DNA of 12,406 nt from Pinguiococcus pyrenoidosus. Taxonomy: Eukaryota; Sar; Pinguiophyceae; Pinguiochrysidales; Pinguiochrysidaceae. The notes under the pieces are model-generated. The model did not search any database. It was not told the DNA's origin and was given only the letters and a program-made list of their open reading frames with translations. The translations under genes were made by a program, and so were the position numbers. The stretch spans positions 1-12,406 of the forward strand of contig JAAMXY010000741.1 of assembly GCA_019677205.1 (NCBI GenBank), given 5' to 3'. Position 1 is the first letter of the stretch; every line of letters starts with the position of its first letter. Positions 8,493-12,406 of the stretch are shown here, one piece after another.

Positions 8493-10885
8493 ATGCACGA
8501 CAGTATTCAAGTCGAGGAGGAGGAGGAGGAGGAGGAGGAGGAGGAGGAGCGGAAGGACGACGCGGGGGAAGCTGGCGAGAATGCGGCTGCTGATGTTGAT
8601 GTCCAGGACCCATTGCGAGGTCCCGCAGTTACAGTGCAGCGCTTTTTCTACCTCATCGTTGCTCGAGCGAAGGTACCGAGCTCGGCGTTTGGTCCCCGAA
8701 GCTCAACTCAGTGCTACGCATCGATGTGACGTAGGTGCTCCGGCAAGTTCGGCAGCGATTTGAGCGCATCTACGACCCGGAATACGACGCGTACTACTTC
8801 TTCGACAGCGTCACGGACCAGAGCACCTGGACGGAACCGGCTCTGCTTCGGGGCGAAGCCTTCGATCCACGCGAAGCGCCGGCAGTCTTGCGGCTTCAGT
8901 GTTTTCTGCGAAGAGGTAGGTGTCTGTGTGCGTTCTGCTTGGAGCTTCGGGTATCTGTCTCAGGCTTTGCTGCGCCGGGGGAAGTTCTGGCCAGGAGGAA
9001 GGCGAAGGAGATGCTCTTTGCCCGAGTCGAGCGCGTCTTTGACGCTCAGACCAAGGAGTTCTTCTACCATGACAAGCTGACCGACAAGACCTTCTGGGAA
9101 AAGCCGCGGATCCTCGGGCCGACGGAGGACGCGCCAGTGAACCCCGCCGACGCCCTGCTCGCCGAGAAGGAAAACGAGGTATCGTGCTGGTAGTCAGTGC
9201 TGTGACATGTGACAACAGAGCCTTAGCTCTCTGCATCACTCAGGTGCAGCAGATGCGGAAGATGCTGGAGGAGGAGAGGCAACGGTTTGAGGAATTCAAG
9301 GCGAAGACCTTTGAGGAGGTGAAGGAGCGCCTGCGCCAAGAGGAAGTCGAGGATGCGAAAGGACGGAGTAGGTAGGCGGTAACAGACGATCGACTTTGAT
9401 CCGCGACTGCCTGAGTTCAAGCTTTCGGCTGTGGGTGCAGGTCCAAGTACATGGATGACTGGACTTTCCAGGAGGTGGCTGCCTGGTTCGAGGAGGTACG
9501 CACAAGAGCTCAAGGCGCAAGGACGCTGCTATTCCTGGGCTCACGTGGGATGCACCGAAGGAGCTTCTGTACGGCATCTACGCCCCTCTGATTCTCGAGC
9601 AACGCATCGACGGGGTGCTCTTGCTCAATCTCGACGAGCCGGTACACACGCTTTTTCGTTTGCGGCAGGTCGCACGATGCGCGAATCAGGCTCACGAGGC
9701 TTTCTCAGGAGTTGATGGACCTGGGTATCAAGAGCAAGCTTGCCCTGAGAAGAATCGAGGTCGCCATGCGCAAGTATCGTATCCGATTCGAGCGCGGAAC
9801 CAGGTTCCACTGGAGACCTTGCGTGGCAGACGGATTGCAGTTCCATCTGAACGCCATGTCCCTTCCCCTCTCATGTCAAGGGATCCGGACGAAGACGACG
9901 GCTTGTCCGATCTGAGCGTCTCTGACACGCCTTCGGAGCTCCTTGACGAAGAAGAGAGCGAGTCGTACATGAGCCCTTTTGGCGAGGAAGAGCGCGGGAC
10001 TGAGAAGGAGGAGGAGGAGGAGGAGCAGGAGCAGGACTATGACCAAGTCGACTTCGATGCGAGCGAAGGATTGACCGAAGACGAGATGGTGCGCGACGAA
10101 CGTCTTGATCCAGTTTCGCTTCCCTTTGGGATCTTGCTAATGGCTCAAGACTACGGACAGGTGGAAAAGCGTCGAGATGCAAAGTTCATCAAGAAAGAGC
10201 TGAAGCATGCCGGTGACGGTGCGACTTCTCCACGGGCCGGAGACATTGTGCGGGTATGCTGCTGACTTTCATTCACGCTGCTTAGAAACGCATCCTGCAA
10301 CAGAGCAGCCTCGACTAACGCTCTGCCGCTCACAGCTTCACATGCGGATTTGGAATGGGAAGCGGAATCAGCTTGAGGACACGAAAAGGTGGCGCCGAAG
10401 GCCGGTGGAGCTTGTGTTGGGTGCGATAAATTTCTCCTTTCTCGTCGGCGATACAAGGGTTTCTCACTCTGGTTCGACCTTTGCCTGCCAAGGGAGGCGT
10501 CAGCTCACGCGAGGCTTGGAGAGGTCGCTCGCCACGATGACCAAAGGGGAGCGCTCGACCTTCACCATTGAAGGGGAGTACAACTACAAGGACGCCGCGT
10601 TTCCGCCATTCCTTGCTGCTGGAGAGCGGCTCGTCTACGATGTTGAGCTGATCGACGTCAGGTAGAGCGGACTGCGCTAGATGGCCTTTGGCGAGCCTGA
10701 TCATTTGTGCTCTCAGGGCGCGTCCGATATGGATCAAGCCGCTGATCCAGAAGCCCGATCACTCTGAAAGACCGTACTTCGAGGAGGACACACTGCAGAA
10801 GATCGGATACAAGGACACGGCCACTGCACACGGAATCGAGAGACCCATCGAGAAGGACCTGGAAGCGACGGGGAGCAACAAATGA
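8493..10885 (+). CDS. IQ-WW-IQ-WW-coiled coil-SAM-FKBP multidomain protein, 576 aa
   Basis: Eleven exons: 8493-8672, 8735-8915, 8964-9178, 9244-9371, 9441-9495, 9561-9641, 9709-9803, 9881-10253, 10336-10420, 10493-10661 and 10717-10885. All junctions are GT-AG and phase-consistent, summing to 577 codons with the TGA. The ATG at 8493 is the first after an in-frame TGA at 8460. Domains by residue: poly-Glu 8-19; imperfect IQ ~48-58 (VQRFFYLIVAR); WW ~69-95 (W92, P95); IQ ~114-133; WW ~142-168 (W165, P168); charged coiled coil ~193-230; SAM ~242-302; acidic Ser/Glu-rich linker ~313-375; FKBP-like ~431-520; tail to 576. IQ motifs bind calmodulin or EF-hand proteins, WW motifs bind proline-rich ligands, and SAM motifs oligomerise. 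Both WW domains lack the first signature Trp. In the FKBP domain the binding-pocket Trp is Leu473 and other pocket aromatics are replaced, so isomerase activity is doubtful. It could be two genes if the exon 7/8 junction is wrong. Likely cytosolic or ciliary scaffold (inference). Confidence 0.8.
8514..8549 (+). repeat. (GAG)12 trinucleotide repeat encoding poly-Glu
   Basis: Twelve perfect GAG codons follow MHDSIQV at the start of the IQ/WW/SAM/FKBP protein and encode Glu8-Glu19. A purely GAG tract suggests triplet slippage rather than selection of mixed Glu codons. A second, shorter and interrupted GAG run lies in the acidic linker at about 10005-10034. Confidence 0.95.
8916..8963 (+). other. 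48-bp in-frame intron in the second IQ motif
   Basis: Donor G|GTAGGT, acceptor TGTCTCAG|G, phase 1. It is the shortest intron in the window, a multiple of three and free of stop codons, so the unspliced form stays in frame and adds 16 residues. The T/C-rich end and consensus donor favour real splicing, but the sequence alone cannot exclude continuous coding. Confidence 0.65.
9496..9560 (+). other. 65-bp intron in the SAM domain with tandem acceptors
   Basis: Donor GAG|GTACGC, acceptor ACCGAAG|GAG, phase 0. Splicing is required, since read-through meets a TGA before the rest of the SAM domain. After splicing, WFEE joins ELLYGIYAPLI, fitting a SAM fold. A second AG three bases downstream (ending 9563) would remove one Glu. 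The pyrimidine tract is weak, with a branch-like CTCAC at 9539-9543. Confidence 0.75.
9804..9880 (+). other. 77-bp intron joining the SAM part to the acidic/FKBP part
   Basis: Donor CCAG|GTTCCA, acceptor ATGTCAAG|G, phase 2. This junction decides whether SAM and FKBP belong to one protein. It keeps the frame on both sides (FERGT-R-DPDEDD), while unspliced reading ends at a TGA shortly after the acceptor. The donor is less canonical than the others, so it is the least secure junction of the gene. Confidence 0.65.
10421..10492 (+). other. 72-bp in-frame intron in the FKBP-like domain
   Basis: Donor TTGG|GTGCGA, acceptor CTGCCAAG|GG, phase 1. Removing it gives VLGRRQLTRGLERS, which lines up with the usual FKBP LGKGQVIKGW segment without an insert. 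The intron is a multiple of three without stops, so retention would add 24 residues within the domain. Confidence 0.78.
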
Positions 10886-10988
10886 CGACGAGAAAGACGC
10901 TGTGCTGTAGGCACGAGATTTCGTAGGCTTCGGAGGCTAAAGAACGGTTCCCGCCACTGCTGCTGCTGCTGACTTCGACAACGGCGCT
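10886..10988. other. Convergent 3' spacer between the IQ/WW/SAM/FKBP and MAPR genes
   Basis: The two stop codons face each other across 103 bp, which must hold both 3' UTRs and polyadenylation signals unless the transcripts overlap. No AATAAA was seen on either strand. A small CTG run of about five units lies near 10958-10971. No gene content recognised. Confidence 0.6.
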
Positions 10989-12016
10989 CTAGTCTTTCAG
11001 TTCGCCCACAAGCGGATATCTGCTCTCAAACTTCTTCGCCCAGTCGTCCAGGGTCTTGTGCTCCTCGGGCGTGAAGTCGCTCATGTCCCGGCTGAACATG
11101 TCCTCCTCCTTGAGGCTCATCTTCCCGAGCGCACGATTCCCATCGCGCCCGGCAAGCTTGGCATAGGGACCGCCCGGAAGGTACATCTCCGTGAGATTCC
11201 CAAAGCTCACGTCATATATCTTGCCCCGGACGGCAATGTACAAGGGCGCCGCGGCATATCCTTCCGGCACCTGCAGAAGACATCATCGTGAGGCGCCACA
11301 CACCGCACCTCTCCCGCAGCGCGCGACCCACACAAGTACCTCTTGCGTCCCAGTGTACTTCCGCAGCTCCTCTTCCGAGAACTGCTTCGGAGCCGGTGGC
11401 GTCACCACTCTTCCCACCACCGGATAGCACTTCTGGTACATGAAGAGCGCGTACCAGTTCTCCTGTTGTGGGGAGGCCAAACCGTGAGACTGGCTCGTAG
11501 GTAGGTGCACAGGTTTTCGTCCTCGAATCCCACCAGCTGCTCCCTCTCGCCGTAGCTCAAGTCGTCTGTACGCGTGCTTTCCAAATCAGGTCCTTCCAGC
11601 GCCACTTTGGCCAAAGCGCGCGAGGCTTCTCGGCCGGTGAGCACGTGGTAGTCGCGGCCCGGGGCGTAGAAGTCCGCCGCCTGCGTCACATCGAACACCT
11701 CCGACTTGCAGCCGATATAGATGCCATCTTCCTCGTTTCGCTGCGTCGAAAGCGTTCGGACACCGTTAGAAAGAGACGCATGGGAGACCCCTGGGAAACA
11801 CCGAATTACATGCTTCAGAAGCTGTCCGTGCGTGAAGTTGCGCTGGCGAGGCGGTGCTTTCTCTGGCTCCGGCTCGGACTTGTCCACGGGCGCCAGCTGC
11901 ACCAGAAAGAATGAGATGACGCACAGGAGGAGAGTGACTCCCAACGCCAGCGCGGGATTCGCGTCAGCTGCGTCCGCGATGCGCTGGAGCCACTCGGGCA
12001 CGTAAGGATTGGGCAT
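10989..12016 (-). CDS. Membrane-anchored protein with two tandem MAPR (cytochrome b5-like haem) domains, 272 aa
   Basis: Exons (minus strand): 12016-11810, 11740-11534, 11462-11340 and 11270-10989 (TAG). All three introns (69, 71 and 69 bp) are GT-AG and phase 0. MAPR proteins (PGRMC1, Dap1 and neudesin relatives) bind haem and commonly support cytochrome P450s in sterol and drug metabolism. A short N-terminus leads into one hydrophobic segment at ~22-41, then an acidic/proline linker, then MAPR domain 1 at ~60-155 and domain 2 at ~166-270. Both domains keep FYxP/MYLP and the following Tyr (Y100 and Y215) that matches the haem-ligand Tyr113 of PGRMC1, the TGREASRA / AGRDGNRA motif, and a closing YPVVG / YPLVG. 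Family members usually have one such domain. Start: ATG 12016 gives the usual short anchor. An in-frame ATG at 12226 would add 70 basic residues. Likely an ER-type membrane protein (inference). Confidence 0.87.
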
Positions 12017-12349
12017 CTCGCGACGCAGCTCGTTCGAAACCGCTTCCGCGTACGAGAGGTGGGATCGGCGCCAGCGCGGGAAAGCTTTGGTGTGCGCGGT
12101 CAACGCTGCGCGCCGCAGAAGAGCGTCAGATCTGCGCGGGAAACACGATCCCGTGACAGATGGACCCTTTTTCAAAATGTTTAAGAATCTTAGCCGTTTC
12201 GACTTGTATGGGAACTTTAGCACCATCTCTCGGACCAGAAAATCGTCGCGAGTCCAGAACTCCACCGGAATCTCTCTCTCGCGCGCGTTCTTTTGAGTTG
12301 CGTTGCGGCGCACGCAGCCTGAGCAGCGCTTCACGCCTCACCTTCGACT
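12017..12349. promoter_or_regulatory. Divergent promoter region, with possible MAPR N-terminal extension at 12017-12226
   Basis: These 333 bp lie between the MAPR start at 12016 (minus) and the plus-strand ATG at 12350. The stretch ~12150-12240 is more AT-rich than its surroundings, as expected of a promoter or UTR. However, the minus-strand frame stays open from 12016 back beyond 12226, where an ATG in good context (GAGATGG) lies. If that is used, only 123 bp separate the two start codons. No TATA box was recognised. Confidence 0.5.
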
Positions 12350-12406
12350 ATGGCGGACCTCCTGGCGGACCAAGATGTGTCCAAGATGAGCGTGCGGCAG
12401 CTGAAA
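12350..12406 (+). CDS. 5' end of an unidentified gene (first 19 codons, continues off the window)
   Basis: An ATG in favourable context (ACTATGG) opens a frame to the window end, reading MADLLADQD then VSKMSVRQLK. The upstream context fits a divergent promoter shared with the MAPR gene. The MSVRQLK segment resembles the start of SAP-like or similar helical motifs (S.REL K type), but 19 residues are too few for a family call. No intron donor is visible within it. Confidence 0.45.
   Translation, partial: MADLLADQDVSKMSVRQLK

Noticed and set aside
8416-8613. Minus-strand poly-Pro protein
   Set aside because: It is the antisense reading of the (GAG)12 repeat in exon 1 of the plus-strand gene, with no start or family support.
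11402-12334. 310-codon minus-strand frame read as one exon
   Set aside because: It begins at GTG and reads through two introns (11741-11809 and 11463-11533). Only after splicing does the MAPR sequence become continuous.
1-12406. CRISPR array, insertion sequence, transposon or bacterial operon structure
   Set aside because: No spaced direct repeats, terminal inverted repeats, transposase motifs or Shine-Dalgarno-led gene strings were seen; all genes are spliced.

Overview
The window is nuclear DNA of a flagellated eukaryote. It is GC-rich by eye and gene-dense, with short GT-AG spliceosomal introns of about 48-82 bp (one of 176 bp). Because the genes are spliced, none is a single open frame. 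The models below were built by hand from splice sites, reading phase and protein-family fit. The organism cannot be fixed from this sequence. An axonemal-type dynein heavy chain, compact introns and an IQ/WW/SAM protein suit a flagellated protist, possibly of the stramenopile/SAR kind, but that is inference.

Layout: (1) Positions 1-7964, minus strand: the first ~2,571 codons of a dynein heavy chain in three exons, running off the left edge inside AAA3. It contains the N-terminal stem, the linker, AAA1, AAA2 and the first half of AAA3. (2) 7965-8492: a 528-bp divergent intergenic region that must hold both promoters. (3) 8493-10885, plus strand: an 11-exon gene for a 576-residue multidomain protein (poly-Glu, IQ, WW, IQ, WW, coiled coil, SAM, acidic linker, FKBP-like domain, conserved-looking tail). 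(4) 10886-10988: a short convergent 3' spacer. (5) 10989-12016, minus strand: a four-exon gene for a membrane-anchored protein with two tandem MAPR (cytochrome b5-like, haem-binding) domains. (6) 12017-12349: a divergent promoter region, part of which could instead encode an Arg/Lys-rich N-terminal extension of the MAPR protein. (7) 12350-12406, plus strand: the first 19 codons of another gene.

The dynein is the motor subunit of a ciliary/flagellar arm. Its calmodulin-binding-type neighbour is transcribed divergently from it, so shared regulation is possible but unproven. The most unusual points are the IQ/WW/SAM/FKBP domain combination, the catalytic-site substitutions in dynein AAA1 (Walker B Glu to Asp, and the following conserved FR changed to FL), the degraded AAA3 loops, and the tandem MAPR architecture. 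I found no tRNA, rRNA, CRISPR array or mobile element.
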